A stretch of 64,000 nt of DNA from CALOFP01 sp942492635 (GTDB taxonomy: Bacteria; UBP6; UBA1177; CALOFP01). Positions 19,301-26,940 of the stretch are shown piece by piece. A program made the position numbers and the translations under genes. The notes under the pieces are model-generated. The model did not search any database, was not told the origin of the DNA, and saw only the letters and a list, made by a program, of their open reading frames with translations. Numbering within the stretch: position 1 is the stretch's first letter; each line of letters begins with the position of its first letter. The DNA lies in the NCBI GenBank assembly GCA_942492635.1, contig CALOFP010000003.1, positions 558,001-622,000 on the forward strand, read 5' to 3'.

Positions 19301-20706
19301 TGTCTCGATCCATTTTTGACGACAAGTTCAAGCTCTCCGTTTCCTTCCAGATCAACAAGTGAGGCAGTTCCTTTCTGAAAACTCCTGTCTATCGGAAATG
19401 TCTCCGGAGGATTTGGAGCGGAGTATTTTCCACCGCCCTCAGGTTCGAGATAGAATAATGAATTGTAACCGCTATATAAAAATCCCGGAATTCCTTCGCC
19501 TTTTAAATCGACAGGAAGAAACCCGGAGCTATCGAGCTGTCCCGGGATTGTGTTTTTTCCTATTTCAAGCTTTTCAAATTCAGGATTCTGGGGCGGCGCA
19601 AACTTTGAAAAACCGAAGGTCAAAGGCGGCATACTCTGTAGTTCGTATGAATCCGTTGCATTTTTTCCTTCTCTCCTGAAACCGGAAAGAGTAACCGACT
19701 TCACTATTGAAGGACCGCATGTTTTAATCGCTCCATATTTTTCCGGATTTTCATAATCGAATGACACGGTTTTTACGAGAGAGGGTGCCCCAAGCTCCTT
19801 TTCAAAATTATTGAAAAGGAGAATATTTTTGCAAATTCGGCAGGTGCGAATTTCAAAACCGCTTTTACAGAAAGAAAACGGATCCGGCCTGTAGTCCCAT
19901 TTTTTTACAACGCTGTATGGATCCTTTTTTCCTTTATCCAGATCGGAAATATCGTATTCGCCGTAATCAAAAATTACTTCGAATGCAAACTTGAGCGTGT
20001 TTTTCTCATCAAAGTAGTTACCGTATTTGATATTTTGAATATATTTGTTGTTGTAAGAGTGTCCTTCTTCCCACACTTCATTCAGCAGATTGTCCCTGTT
20101 TTCCGATTTGTAGGAGTAGAGGATCCTATTGCCTTTAGAATCAGCCTCCTCTTCCACAAGCCATTCAAATATTTGAGAATTATCATCAGGATTGTAAACT
20201 CTTGATTGCCACGACTTACCGAAAACAGATTTTTGATTTTCTGAAGTGGTTATTTCCCAGTAAGATTCACTCTTGTCCTCTTTTACAAAATGCTTTATGG
20301 TTGAAAAACTGCCTTCGATTCTTGGAAGATACTCGTAAACATCGAAACCGTTCTTCTTCGAGGGATTTTTCAATTTCAGTACAAGTTCCCCCGCACCGGC
20401 AATAAAAATATCTTTTCCGTCATATTTCGGAATACCTTTTTCTGTTCGGATAGATATTTTCGGTATCGATAGAGAAAATCCGAGTCCAAAAATACCGTTG
20501 CCTCCGCCAGAACTGTAATCAACTGAAAGACGTGGTTCAAAACCTCTAGCAGTTGAAACCGGAATCGGAATGGAATAACTGCCTGTCCCGGAAAAAGAAT
20601 CCGGTTGGAACGTTTCACCTATCCCCTTTATTGAACCACCACCTTTTGGTAAAGAAATAGTTTGAGCTTTTATTACTGTATCTTCAAACCCCTTTCTGTA
20701 ACTCAT
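13324..20706 (-). CDS. Tc toxin TcB-TcC fusion with C-terminal nuclease-like effector
   Basis: Encodes the hollow RHS cocoon that holds and delivers an effector through TcA. The N-terminus is SpvB-like (SLPKGGGSIKGIGETF). FG-GAP-like DIDGSGTIDIL lies near residue 610, followed by the TcdB middle regions and RHS/YD repeats. The RHS core (RYSGKERDDTTGLYYYGARY, PDPAGTVDG, MKDPDGK) spans about 2132-2190; autoproteolysis is expected just after DPDG. The remaining 271 residues are the effector: ELHH at 2320-2323, N2339, H2356 and H2361 resemble an HNH/endonuclease VII-type metal site, followed by a basic tail. TcB and TcC are separate genes in many loci; here they are fused. The ATG at 20706 was chosen because it follows AGGTGG and because an upstream ATG at 20751 lies in the promoter -10. 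No obvious immunity gene adjoins. Confidence 0.93.
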   Translation of the reverse strand: MSYRKGFEDTVIKAQTISLPKGGGSIKGIGETFQPDSFSGTGSYSIPIPVSTARGFEPRLSVDYSSGGGNGIFGLGFSLSIPKISIRTEKGIPKYDGKDIFIAGAGELVLKLKNPSKKNGFDVYEYLPRIEGSFSTIKHFVKEDKSESYWEITTSENQKSVFGKSWQSRVYNPDDNSQIFEWLVEEEADSKGNRILYSYKSENRDNLLNEVWEEGHSYNNKYIQNIKYGNYFDEKNTLKFAFEVIFDYGEYDISDLDKGKKDPYSVVKKWDYRPDPFSFCKSGFEIRTCRICKNILLFNNFEKELGAPSLVKTVSFDYENPEKYGAIKTCGPSIVKSVTLSGFRREGKNATDSYELQSMPPLTFGFSKFAPPQNPEFEKLEIGKNTIPGQLDSSGFLPVDLKGEGIPGFLYSGYNSLFYLEPEGGGKYSAPNPPETFPIDRSFQKGTASLVDLEGNGELELVVKNGSRHGFYQRNSDDSWDNFRPFESYPADFANSDMEMAGLSGNGKTDLLLNEINDLVVYPSGGKKGYSRSERVLKQHDFPSIKKGYKKEHVTFANIFGDGLSHRVKITDGMVECWPDFGYGKFGKKITLGNCPRFGEEFDSSRLFLADIDGSGTIDILYVYSDRVELFLNQNGNCFSDPITIFLPAQYSDIDKISFLDISGNGTTCLVLSKMAPVPTHYYYNFVGEITLDGMLRKSIKPYLLNEIDNNLGAVTQINYCSSTRFYLEDKKAGNPWFTKLPFPVQLVEKIVSIDKITGSRFTHSFKYHEGFYDHVEREFRGFGYVESWDTEVYADFKNNSRNAGLSIQEIDKENYVPPVYTRTWHHTGAFVENSKIYNHYKKQFFQGDEGAYDFPAPKVNIESDDAETIRQAYVSLKGSVIRTEVYALDGNDVPYSVEESNVEVVLHQKRECNKFAVFMVNPKESISYHYERNSEDPRVQQQFSLEVDEFGNVLQSCTVFLPRRKGKESSSKVHPEQQSLKATLQLNTFVKPLTGNNLYCHLSCEDQNFELAGLVLGNGSYFSCEEIKRQLEPVGLPERKNIISYDGKFTGGVQVRQLTWRKQYFWDQEQNNFLDLGNVSSVALPHHIEEAVCTDTFIDEVFDKRLNGDTLESKGGYLFDKLSGYWWNRGLVQYYSIPKKPDSYSESTVIKNEYGPFFLPYKTENSFVAESSSLFSKAVVEYDDYELFPIKNIQYLSSDTQLETKAQIDYVTHQPKQLTDSNNNKTQVLFDPMGQVVVSSVIGTEYGNRAGGMTLYPEGEITAEYEKRKIPDFEDVIKNPQNYLQGAVHYFYYNLNGWRENQQPVCSIDIVRNNFWSSQDREKTPYCQIGITYTDGFGRVLEKKAKTDAGIAFIRENGKLKVDKDNKPVREETSERWQVSGRTVYNNKGKPFEQYLPYFINSPDYEEQKDIPCPPPTVIHYDPLERVIRTCTPKGFFSKVEFTPWEERHFDFNDTVKDSRFYMEFFKNYPENPTQKEKDEKDALEKSALFYDTPEKKVFDNTGSIFLDIQTMKDGKGAENELTSYHETDILGRNVKSIDPRLYNSNKTKGTDYYNFKYRYAMNSGEKNEQGGVTHTPVYTDSVDAGIQKHFSNIFGAQLWSWSGRNYCQLISYDKLQRQKELWVKKITDPGPVVSYDDFNLVEVFTYGDELLKEKTEEELQDNNLLGALYSLNDLSGIVVNSTYSIQGDALETSRQMVKEYKTAVNWNTTPRPELEKEIYKSRITFNAVKHLITETTPDGSVTTNTYNQAGELNTVSVEFIDKTKQEIVNLIVYDAKGQRSEIDYGNGINTTYEYEETTLNLIGIKSKRSSKGNDETTVQDIEYVYDPVGNITRTRDNTFETVFNNNQKVDPLSDYTYDALYRLIKANGRQHPGINADTFKNNSKDGDFKQSKFSQLPSINDADKLENYSESYSYDDSGNLVKKQHTAASRSWTKETPVENNNNRLKNGNYDASGNLRKLDINSSVDLSFNCCENLVKAGIISRPDELDDCDYYVYDSHEQRTRKVSERLANGGETTHVEEKTYLGNYEIKRNYSGSSGDSKKPTFERETLRIMDDKTCVAIIHYIKTDKKHPEKERTRSNRFQMDNNLGSVSLEMDEKAQLISYEEYFPYGGTAIIAGKNKAEVKLKEYRYSGKERDDTTGLYYYGARYYISWLGRWLKPDPAGTVDGMNLYAFVGGNPISMKDPDGKSKKQVKEDSEALVQDVRFISSTEFEEALKLANRVHDEAYSKPALFTDESQTFSKPLESDLVTYFQKFTGAFAMTNPTLAGAIDSAGGKPKDQSTDQRTAYKALRTSTNTSFPKFFPDVDFTPVQGKRTYELHHLAYKAQFPKAAVTTYNFALTTRGSSSSGLIGTHEGVFHMITSGNDSSIYRRSVAGVQGVIKRVVSKRSGVTPVFVKGGPYSKPSFAPTSQFRSKSARIQLQAARKREKAGGTMEFIRLKSGKYVPVKTSYRRRFTPY

Positions 20707-20749
20707 TGTATCCCACCTGGTCTTTTTTAATTTTGCAACAATTTGACCC

Positions 20750-20778
20750 ATGTTAAACTATTTGTATTTGATAGTCAA
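20750..20778 (-). promoter_or_regulatory. Sigma-70-type promoter of the Tc operon
   Basis: On the minus strand TTGACT (20778-20773) and TAACAT (20755-20750) are separated by exactly 17 bases. Transcription would start near 20743, leaving a leader of about 35 bases before the ATG at 20706. From 20779 to 21213 the intergenic DNA is AT-rich and shows no gene. Confidence 0.6.
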
Positions 20779-21213
20779 TTTAACAAAAACCGCTTCTACT
20801 TTTTTTATTGAACTGTTTTTATTAACACGTATCGTATCGCCTTCGAATTTTTTTAACCATCGTTCCATTTCTCGCTATGATTTCCCCATGGAATTCTTCA
20901 GTCACCCTTAAACCGATGTAACATCAGCACCTAACTAAAAATTAAATAAATTTTTTCACAGCATTATTTAAGGGATAAATGCAACATTTTTGTTGATAAA
21001 AAAATGTGTAAGCATCCAATTTCTTTTGCCTGCAAAAAATTAACAGGATCAAACTTCATGGCTTTTTAATGACATTTTGCATTAATAAATCCCGTCAGTT
21101 AAAAATTTTTTTGATATATTGACCGATCATCCTGAGACAAGGCCATATCCACAGGTTGCATTTGTTTGCCGGACTGGTCAGATTGTCTATAAAACCAATG
21201 TTATTTTCGGTGA

Positions 21214-22116
21214 CTACCCGACAGTCAGGCGATTTCTGCCGTCGGATTTACTTTTGTACAGGAGCGTATCGGCTCTTTTGATAAGAGTCTCCATGTCATC
21301 TTCCTCATTGGCCATTGTTGCACCGATCGATATGGTTACTTTCAGATTTCCGTCTTCATGAGAAATGTAGGAACTTTCGACAAATCTCCTCAGCCTGTTG
21401 CCTACGAACTCTAAGTCGGCAGCTTCAAGATTAGGAATAATACCAATGAACTCCTCGCCTCCCCATCTTCCGAAAAGATCAAACGGCCTTGCGTTTGCGA
21501 CAAAGTTGTTTGCAACGAATTTCAGAACGAGATCACCAACATCGTGTCCATAGGTATCATTGAATTTTTTAAAGTGGTCTATATCGATGAAAAGGATTCC
21601 GAATGAAATGTTGTAACGCCTTTTCTCCTCGAACCTGTTGGCAAGCTCCTTTTCAACATACTTTCTGTTGGCGATTTGTGTCAGGGTATCGATAAAAGCA
21701 AGTTTTTCCAGTTCCTTCATTCTGATTTCATTTGCCTCAAAACCGCTTACATCCGTGAACAACTCTATCCCGCCGATTACCCTGCCCTCCTTATCGGTCA
21801 TGGGACTTACACGGACTGAAACGGGAACTCTGTGACCGTCCTTGTGGTGCATGTACACTTTAGCTTCTCTGGATTTACCGTCATCCATGGTTGCAGCGAG
21901 CGGACAGGCTCCTTCACACAAGCTCTTGCCCTCGTTGTCTATATGCGTAAGAATATTGTCGAAACAGTGTTTTCCTACCACCTCATCCGCACTGAATCCC
22001 GAAATACGCTCCGCCGCCTTGTTCCAGAAAGTGATTTTTCTCTGAAGGTCGACAAAATAGAGGCCGTCATTCAGGTTTTCCACAATCCGTTCCAAAGATA
22101 CATTACCAAATTTCAT
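21214..22116 (-). CDS. PAS-GGDEF diguanylate cyclase
   Basis: Predicted soluble 300-residue enzyme making cyclic di-GMP from two GTP. A PAS domain (about 8-125) contains a Cys-rich insert (CEGACPLA) that could bind a ligand or cofactor. It is followed by a GGDEF domain with active-site GGEEF at 219-223 and an inhibitory-site RPFD at 210-213, five residues before it. Both catalysis and product feedback should therefore be intact. No membrane segment is seen. It lies upstream of the Tc operon in the same direction, with 508 bases and a new promoter between, so it is probably a separate unit. The start ATG follows a GGGGG element. Confidence 0.92.
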   Translation of the reverse strand: MKFGNVSLERIVENLNDGLYFVDLQRKITFWNKAAERISGFSADEVVGKHCFDNILTHIDNEGKSLCEGACPLAATMDDGKSREAKVYMHHKDGHRVPVSVRVSPMTDKEGRVIGGIELFTDVSGFEANEIRMKELEKLAFIDTLTQIANRKYVEKELANRFEEKRRYNISFGILFIDIDHFKKFNDTYGHDVGDLVLKFVANNFVANARPFDLFGRWGGEEFIGIIPNLEAADLEFVGNRLRRFVESSYISHEDGNLKVTISIGATMANEEDDMETLIKRADTLLYKSKSDGRNRLTVG

Positions 22117-22304
22117 AACGACCCCCTTTCTTTTCTGATTCTCTAACTATTTTATCTCATACGAGGGTTCTAATTCCAGTTTGCGAAATATTTTACAGGA
22201 GATTTTGATAGGTATTTTTGATAAATGTAAAATTGATCCTGACAGAGCGTCAGATTACCATCGGCAAAGCCTGAGATTTACATTTGATTAATTAAACATG
22301 CATG

Positions 22305-23921
22305 TTAGATAGCCTTTCCATTTTCATCCCACTCCTGGATGTTGCCGAATTGACTACCGTTTCTAAAATCACCTTCCATTTTCTTTTTACCGTTTTCATG
22401 CCAGTAGATCATGTGTCCGTTTTTTTTGTTGCTCTTGTAGGTACCTTCCAACTTTTTCGAACCGTTTTCGTACCACTCCGTGACTTTTCCATCCACTTCC
22501 CCGTTCCTGTAGTCACCTTCGAATTTCTTATTTCCGTTTTCATACCAGGTCACAAAATGTCCTTCCGCCTTACCGTTATCATAGGTTCCTTCGATCTCCT
22601 TTTTTCCATTCTTGTACCAGAATGTAAATTTTCCGGATCTCACTCCCCTTGCGTAGGTACCCTCTTTCTCTTTTTTACCGTTTTCATACCACGAAACTAC
22701 ATGGCCGATTACCTTCCCCTCTTCGTAGTCGCTTTCATAGTTTTTCTGACCATTTTCATGCCATGCAACAGCTCTTCCTTTAAGCGCACCTTCCTGATAT
22801 GTTCCTTCGAACTTCTTTTGACCGTTGTCATACCACATTGTGGTCGCTCCGTGCAGTATTCCATTTTTATAGTTACTGATAATGAGCACCTGTCCACTTG
22901 AGTGCCACTTAGTAAACTTTCCATCTTCTTTGTTGTTCACATAGATAACCTCGGAGTACTTTTGACCGTTCTCGTACCATTGATAGGCGGGTCCCTGTGC
23001 CTCACCATTTATATAGTCAATCTCAAGATTTTTTGCTCCGTTCTCATGCCATGCAATCATGTGTCCATCAAGTTTTCCTTCAACATGTTGGCAATCAAGC
23101 TTTTTCTGACCGTTGGGATGCCATTTTAACATCTTTCCATGCTCTTTACCTTTGACTGCATAGTACTCCATTTCAAGTTGTCCGTTTTCATACCAGCTTT
23201 TAACATTGCCATGAAGTTTTCCTTCAACGTATTCGGCTTCAAAACTCTTCGTTCCGTTTTTATTCCACATAATGAGAATGCCCTCTGCCAAATCATCTTT
23301 ATAAACACCCTCAACCTCTTTGTTGCCGTTTTCGTACCATTGCGTCTTCAAACCATTGGTTTTTCCTTTTTTATAGGTTATCTCACTTTCCTTTCTTCCG
23401 GATGCATACCAAGTAGTTACAATTCCTTCAGCCAGACCTTTTTCATAGGTTCCCTGAAGCTTCTTCTGCCCATTCATGTGCCATTCGGTAAGCAGGCCCG
23501 TAACTTCACCGTTAACGTAGTAGAATTCACTATCTTTCCGGCCATTTTCATACCAGCCGATAAAAGTGCCTTCTTCCTTGTCATCGATGTATTTACCTTC
23601 CGCTTTCTTGCGGCCATTTTCATGCCATTGGATCATTAGACCGTGAGCCATTCCCTTTTTGAACTCTGCCTCCATCTTCTTTTTACCGCTTCTGTACCAG
23701 TAAATGGCAGGTCCATCCTCAAGTCCGTTCACATAATGTACTTCACTCATTTTATTACTGCTGTTCTCATAGTATTCCACAGCCGTTCCGGTAAAACGCC
23801 TGTTCTGATCAACATGATAAATGACTCCGTCAACTTTGCTGAGAGAGGATATGTTTGCAGATGTTGCACAGGAAACTAAATGCAGAATTAAAAAAATAGT
23901 CAGGAAAGATTGTTTTTTCAT
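22305..23921 (-). CDS. Lipoprotein built of 21 MORN/YwqK-type repeats
   Basis: A signal peptide ends in the lipobox LVSC, so the protein is probably anchored in a membrane as a lipoprotein. After about 30 residues come 21 almost gap-free repeats of 24 residues with the pattern xYxxGxxxGxxxxWYENGxKxxEG. This is the pattern of MORN variants annotated as YwqK-family; the antitoxin label attached to that family is not supported here by any partner. The ATG at 23921 has GGAG eight bases upstream; an earlier in-frame start lacks a good site. The repeats likely form an extended beta-ribbon binding surface. Ligand unknown. Confidence 0.85.
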   Translation of the reverse strand: MKKQSFLTIFLILHLVSCATSANISSLSKVDGVIYHVDQNRRFTGTAVEYYENSSNKMSEVHYVNGLEDGPAIYWYRSGKKKMEAEFKKGMAHGLMIQWHENGRKKAEGKYIDDKEEGTFIGWYENGRKDSEFYYVNGEVTGLLTEWHMNGQKKLQGTYEKGLAEGIVTTWYASGRKESEITYKKGKTNGLKTQWYENGNKEVEGVYKDDLAEGILIMWNKNGTKSFEAEYVEGKLHGNVKSWYENGQLEMEYYAVKGKEHGKMLKWHPNGQKKLDCQHVEGKLDGHMIAWHENGAKNLEIDYINGEAQGPAYQWYENGQKYSEVIYVNNKEDGKFTKWHSSGQVLIISNYKNGILHGATTMWYDNGQKKFEGTYQEGALKGRAVAWHENGQKNYESDYEEGKVIGHVVSWYENGKKEKEGTYARGVRSGKFTFWYKNGKKEIEGTYDNGKAEGHFVTWYENGNKKFEGDYRNGEVDGKVTEWYENGSKKLEGTYKSNKKNGHMIYWHENGKKKMEGDFRNGSQFGNIQEWDENGKAI

Positions 23922-24271
23922 TAAAATCTCCGGATTAATGTTATTTTCAATAAGCAATTTTTAAACAAAAATTCTAGATGCAATAAATATAGATATAAAT
24001 GATAAGTTTTGCAACAAATGATTGTAAATATTTTCCTCATTAAAACAAATATTTAAAGAGTCGTAAAGATTTTTAACAAACAGAAGATTCTTGTCGACAC
24101 CGTATAATATTTATGTGCCATATAGTGTAAATGCAGAGGGTTACATGATAAATATTCTGTAGAAATCAGACAACAGATAAAAGCTCATTCACACCAACAA
24201 AAAGCAAAACAACAGAAAATTCCTATAAATATCTAAAGAGCGAAATAATTTCAGATTACAACGAAAACTAT

Positions 24272-24367
24272 TGTTTTTATTATTTTGACATTTGTATTAA
24301 TTATCCATATCTTTTGATGTTTCAATGGATTAAGCACTTCCATAAGGAGAGATGATGGAAAATGAAT
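24272..24367 (+). repeat. Direct repeat copy A: promoter, leader and start codon
   Basis: About 96 bases nearly identical to 25425-25520. It includes TTGACA at 24285-24290, a 17-base spacer, TATCTT at 24308-24313, and a GGAGAG site before ATG. It looks like the 5' region of a lost relative of the DUF2569-like gene. Confidence 0.75.
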
Positions 24368-24423
24368 CGGTAAAAAATAAGATGGAAATAAATAACCCCG
24401 CAGCAAGCTGCGGGGTATTATAA
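24352..24423 (+). pseudogene. Remnant start of a DUF2569-like gene
   Basis: Behind the duplicated promoter a 23-codon frame begins MMENESVKNK, similar to the MKNECEK start of the DUF2569-like gene. It runs straight into a GC-rich hairpin and stops. The body of the gene is missing. Whether the short peptide is made is unknown. Confidence 0.45.
24396..24415 (-). terminator. Intrinsic terminator after the TIGR04076-like gene
   Basis: CCCCGCAGC and GCTGCGGGG form a nine-base-pair GC stem with an AA loop. On the minus strand TTATTTATTT follows directly. It lies about 50 bases past the stop at 24466. On the plus strand it could also end transcription from the duplicated promoter. Confidence 0.6.
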
Positions 24424-24465
24424 GAAACACTCAATCCTTACCTTACGGACATTAAGCGCAATATA

Positions 24466-24813
24466 CTAATCGAAACATTTACCTTTATAGAAGTTCTCAT
24501 TTTCCAGCTTTTTTGCAGTCATTCGAAACAAAACACACCCGTCAGGACATACAACATCTTTACAATATTTACTTTTGCCACCGATATTCTCTAAATCTCC
24601 ACCACTTCTAACAGCTTCCATTATTGGAAACATAATCATCATCACCTTTGAACAAATTCCTTGTCCATCACTATTTACAGGACATCCATATGTGCAGGTA
24701 TACTTATCTCCAATTTCTTCACCATTTCGACAATATCTTTCTGTCTTATCTCCTCGTAGGAAACCTGCAACCTCTATTTCCCATTCATACTCTTCATCGT
24801 ACCATTTCTTCAT
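24466..24813 (-). CDS. Small Cys-rich protein, TIGR04076-like
   Basis: A 115-residue soluble protein. Pattern features recall TIGR04076: CP after a YCRNGEEIGDKYTC segment, GICSKVMMIMFPIMEAVRSGG in the middle, and CPDGCVLFRMTAKKLE towards the end in place of the usual C-x-DG-x-RPVxFKIERI. It has nine cysteines, suggesting metal binding or redox activity. The family has no established function. A strong AGGAGGTG precedes the ATG. It stands alone, with a terminator downstream and opposed to the duplicated promoters on both sides. Confidence 0.6.
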   Translation of the reverse strand: MKKWYDEEYEWEIEVAGFLRGDKTERYCRNGEEIGDKYTCTYGCPVNSDGQGICSKVMMIMFPIMEAVRSGGDLENIGGKSKYCKDVVCPDGCVLFRMTAKKLENENFYKGKCFD

Positions 24814-25009
24814 AATTCACCTCCTAAAATAAATTCTAATAACCACTATACTCAGGAAAACACAAAACTCTAGGCCTATTATAGTTCATCTTTTCACAAA
24901 ATCAGCTTTCGCATAGTTTTGATACACTACCTATACGTAAACTGTTTATTGAGACTCAGAAAATAATCCAAATGAAAAATAGAAAGTCAATTCCAGGAAT
25001 ACTCTCAAA

Positions 25010-25266
25010 TCGTGGGATGAATTAATATAGGTACCGATTGGACTAGAAAATGAACATGATCTTTATCGTTCCCTATTTCAATGAGTGGATCTAATAACTG
25101 TTAGATATTTCGAGACAGACATCTTTCAGTGTTTCGTCTACGCTTTTTGAGAAAACAACCCTTTGGTATTTACTGGGCATACAAAATGATACATGAACAG
25201 GGTTACATTGTGACTTTTCCTAATATGTTTAACTTTTTCTTCCTTATCTGTAAAACAAATTTGCAT
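25010..25266 (-). pseudogene. Decayed IS200-type transposase (tnpA remnant)
   Basis: Starting at ATG 25266 behind GAGG, the frame reads KSHNVTLFMYHFVCPV, typical of the N-terminus of IS200/IS605 TnpA. It stops at 25138. Other frames continue with KSVDETLKDVCLEIS and then EIGNDKDHVHFLVQSVP, which holds the HUH-type HVH of the family. At least two frameshifts and several stops make it non-functional. The catalytic tyrosine region is not recognisable. Confidence 0.75.
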
Positions 25267-25397
25267 TTCCTCTTTTATAAAATTTTACCGAGGAAATTCA
25301 ACATTCCTATTAATCTGAACAAATCCAGTAGAAATACAGACAATAAAAACTTTAATGAATGACTAAAAGTACAAAAGTGCCGTCCCGTCCCCCATCT
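25241..25397 (-). repeat. Repeat R1 copy with an empty group II intron target
   Basis: The leader of the IS200 remnant. At 25377/25378 the minus strand reads GGGGACGGGACGGCA directly joined to CTTTTGTACTTTTAGTC. In the intron-bearing copy the same two halves flank the intron at 29163 and 27219. This is therefore an uninterrupted version of the intron target. Other R1 pieces lie at 27091-27219 and 29163-29290. Confidence 0.7.
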
Positions 25398-25424
25398 GGT
25401 TTCCCTCTAACCACTATGTAAACG

Positions 25425-25520
25425 TGTTTTTATTATTTTGACATTTGTATTAATTATCCATATCTTTTCATGTTTGAATGGATTAAGCACTTCCATAGGG
25501 AGAGATAATGAAAAATGAAT
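25425..25520 (+). promoter_or_regulatory. Direct repeat copy B: promoter and leader of the DUF2569-like gene
   Basis: TTGACA at 25438-25443, a 17-base spacer and TATCTT at 25461-25466, followed by GGGAGAG before the ATG at 25508. Nearly identical to 24272-24367. Confidence 0.65.
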
Positions 25521-26044
25521 GTGAGAAAGTTGGTATTCGCGGCTCGTTAATACCTTTTGCAATCATAACTGCTATTTGGCCAATGGCGTTGATTTATAAC
25601 ACTATAAGATTTTATTTTGAGATGTTTGAGCCAGGCACTTTGAACTTTGCATCAGAATATGCTCTATTCGCAAAACACCAATTCGTAAATGAATTATTCA
25701 TATGTATTCTAGTAGAAATGATTTTTTTGATTATTTACTCTATTTTTCAAATATATCTTTTCATTAATAAAGATTATCGTTTTCCAAAATTATTCATCAT
25801 TGCAATTTTATTTAAAGCTTTTTCACTTGTTCTTATAACATTAACACTATCCACAATTATTCCTGATGTTAACTTCTTTGAAAAAGAAATATTTAAAAAT
25901 CTTTTTGACTATAGAATTTTCGAAACCACCTGCATCATATACCTACTTAACTCAAAAAGAGTTAAAGCAACATTTGTGAATAATATGCCCGAGAGAAAAA
26001 AGGCTGCGCCGCTTGAAAGCATAAACCCAGAGACCGGAGTTTAA
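25508..26044 (+). CDS. DUF2569-like integral membrane protein
   Basis: A 178-residue protein with four hydrophobic segments (about 13-35, 58-85, 95-118 and 135-150), and the family-like ending YLLNSKRVKATF near residue 155. DUF2569 proteins have no established function. The start follows GGGAGAGATA and the duplicated promoter. Codon use is AT-rich, like the rest of the island. A second open frame continues in the same reading frame after the stop codon. Confidence 0.7.
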   Translation: MKNECEKVGIRGSLIPFAIITAIWPMALIYNTIRFYFEMFEPGTLNFASEYALFAKHQFVNELFICILVEMIFLIIYSIFQIYLFINKDYRFPKLFIIAILFKAFSLVLITLTLSTIIPDVNFFEKEIFKNLFDYRIFETTCIIYLLNSKRVKATFVNNMPERKKAAPLESINPETGV

Positions 26045-26386
26045 AATGCGCAAAATCACTCTGAAAGAGAACTATCCAAAGCCGGACATCTTGCTAATGC
26101 TGAAATCAGAAACGAACTCCCCTACTACCGCGTTGCAGTTCTTTTGAGCCTACCATACATGTTCTTCAGTGAAGTAACAGTGTTTTTTGACCGGGATTAC
26201 TACGGCAGGTTCTACAATGGCACAAATTTTCTGCCCGACAACAAACGTCCCAGCAGAATTTTCAGCACCCCAATCCTGGAAGGTTTCAGTGAATTTGGCT
26301 ACATGCAAGAATGGGAAGAAGAATTTGATGACGGCGAAATCGTTGAAATGTCCGAAGAGAGATGGACAATCGGTCAGCCACTTTAG
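26045..26386 (+). pseudogene. In-frame open segment after the DUF2569 stop, possible C-terminal fragment
   Basis: After the TAA at 26042-26044 the same frame stays open for 113 codons. It gives a plausible sequence (HLANAEIRNELPYYRVAVLL, then YYGRFYNGTNF and acidic WEEEFDDGEIVEMSEERW). No good start codon or ribosome site is seen; the only likely one is TTG at 26144. It looks like the tail of a larger protein brought in by rearrangement, or a former fusion cut by a stop. Family not recognised. Positions 26387-26580 hold no gene. Confidence 0.35.
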
Positions 26387-26580
26387 CCAACGAACAACGA
26401 AAACAGTTTCTTACCACAGATGTACACACAGATACACACCGATAAATAGTATTCCTCATCAGAAATAAATGGAATCATAGCTGGTTCGACATTTTGATCT
26501 TAAAAATTCCCGGAAACGAGCACCGGTGTGAAATCATTGCAACCAACGCAAAAAGATGAATACAAATCCGTACTTCCAGA

Positions 26581-26940
26581 TTTCCCCCAGCTCCGGAGGA
26601 GTTACATTATTGTAGCAAAGAAAAACACCGCCAACCCTTCCCCGCATTTCCCCAAAGACCCGGACGGGGTGACACTATTGTAGCCGGAAAAATACCCAAC
26701 AATCTCTTCCGGGAGCTCCTGTAGTTTTGACATTCTTTACCATTATCACCACCACCTAAACACTTGTGAAATCCGAAAGTATTTTTATTCTCCAGTCGAA
26801 CCCTTCCGATAGCGCCCCAATTCAAGAGATAATTTAAATCGTTGAAACGCCCTTGGCCGAACGCTGGAGGCGTGGAAGGATTATAGCCAACGAGATCACC
26901 CCACCCTCCCGGGAACCTCGTAGAGGTGACATTATTAATT
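26581..26940 (-). repeat. GC-rich palindromic repeat cluster R2, copy 1
   Basis: On the minus strand several degenerate units recur: TACAATAGTGTCACCCC followed by a CCGG-rich stretch and GGGG. Examples are at about 26600, 26660 and 26910. One unit contains the palindrome CCTCGTAGAGG. A minus-strand open frame here is repeat-derived and not taken as a gene. Similar units lie at 31976-32025 and, inverted, at 38095-38240. Confidence 0.6.

Noticed and set aside
20707..20751. Upstream in-frame ATG of the TcB-TcC gene
   Set aside because: It lies inside the -10 hexamer of a well-matched promoter and lacks a ribosome site; the ATG at 20706 has AGGTGG.
22305..23921. Regular 72-base periodicity suggestive of a CRISPR or tandem array
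   Set aside because: The period is 24 codons in an intact lipoprotein gene, with no identical direct repeats and no distinct spacers.
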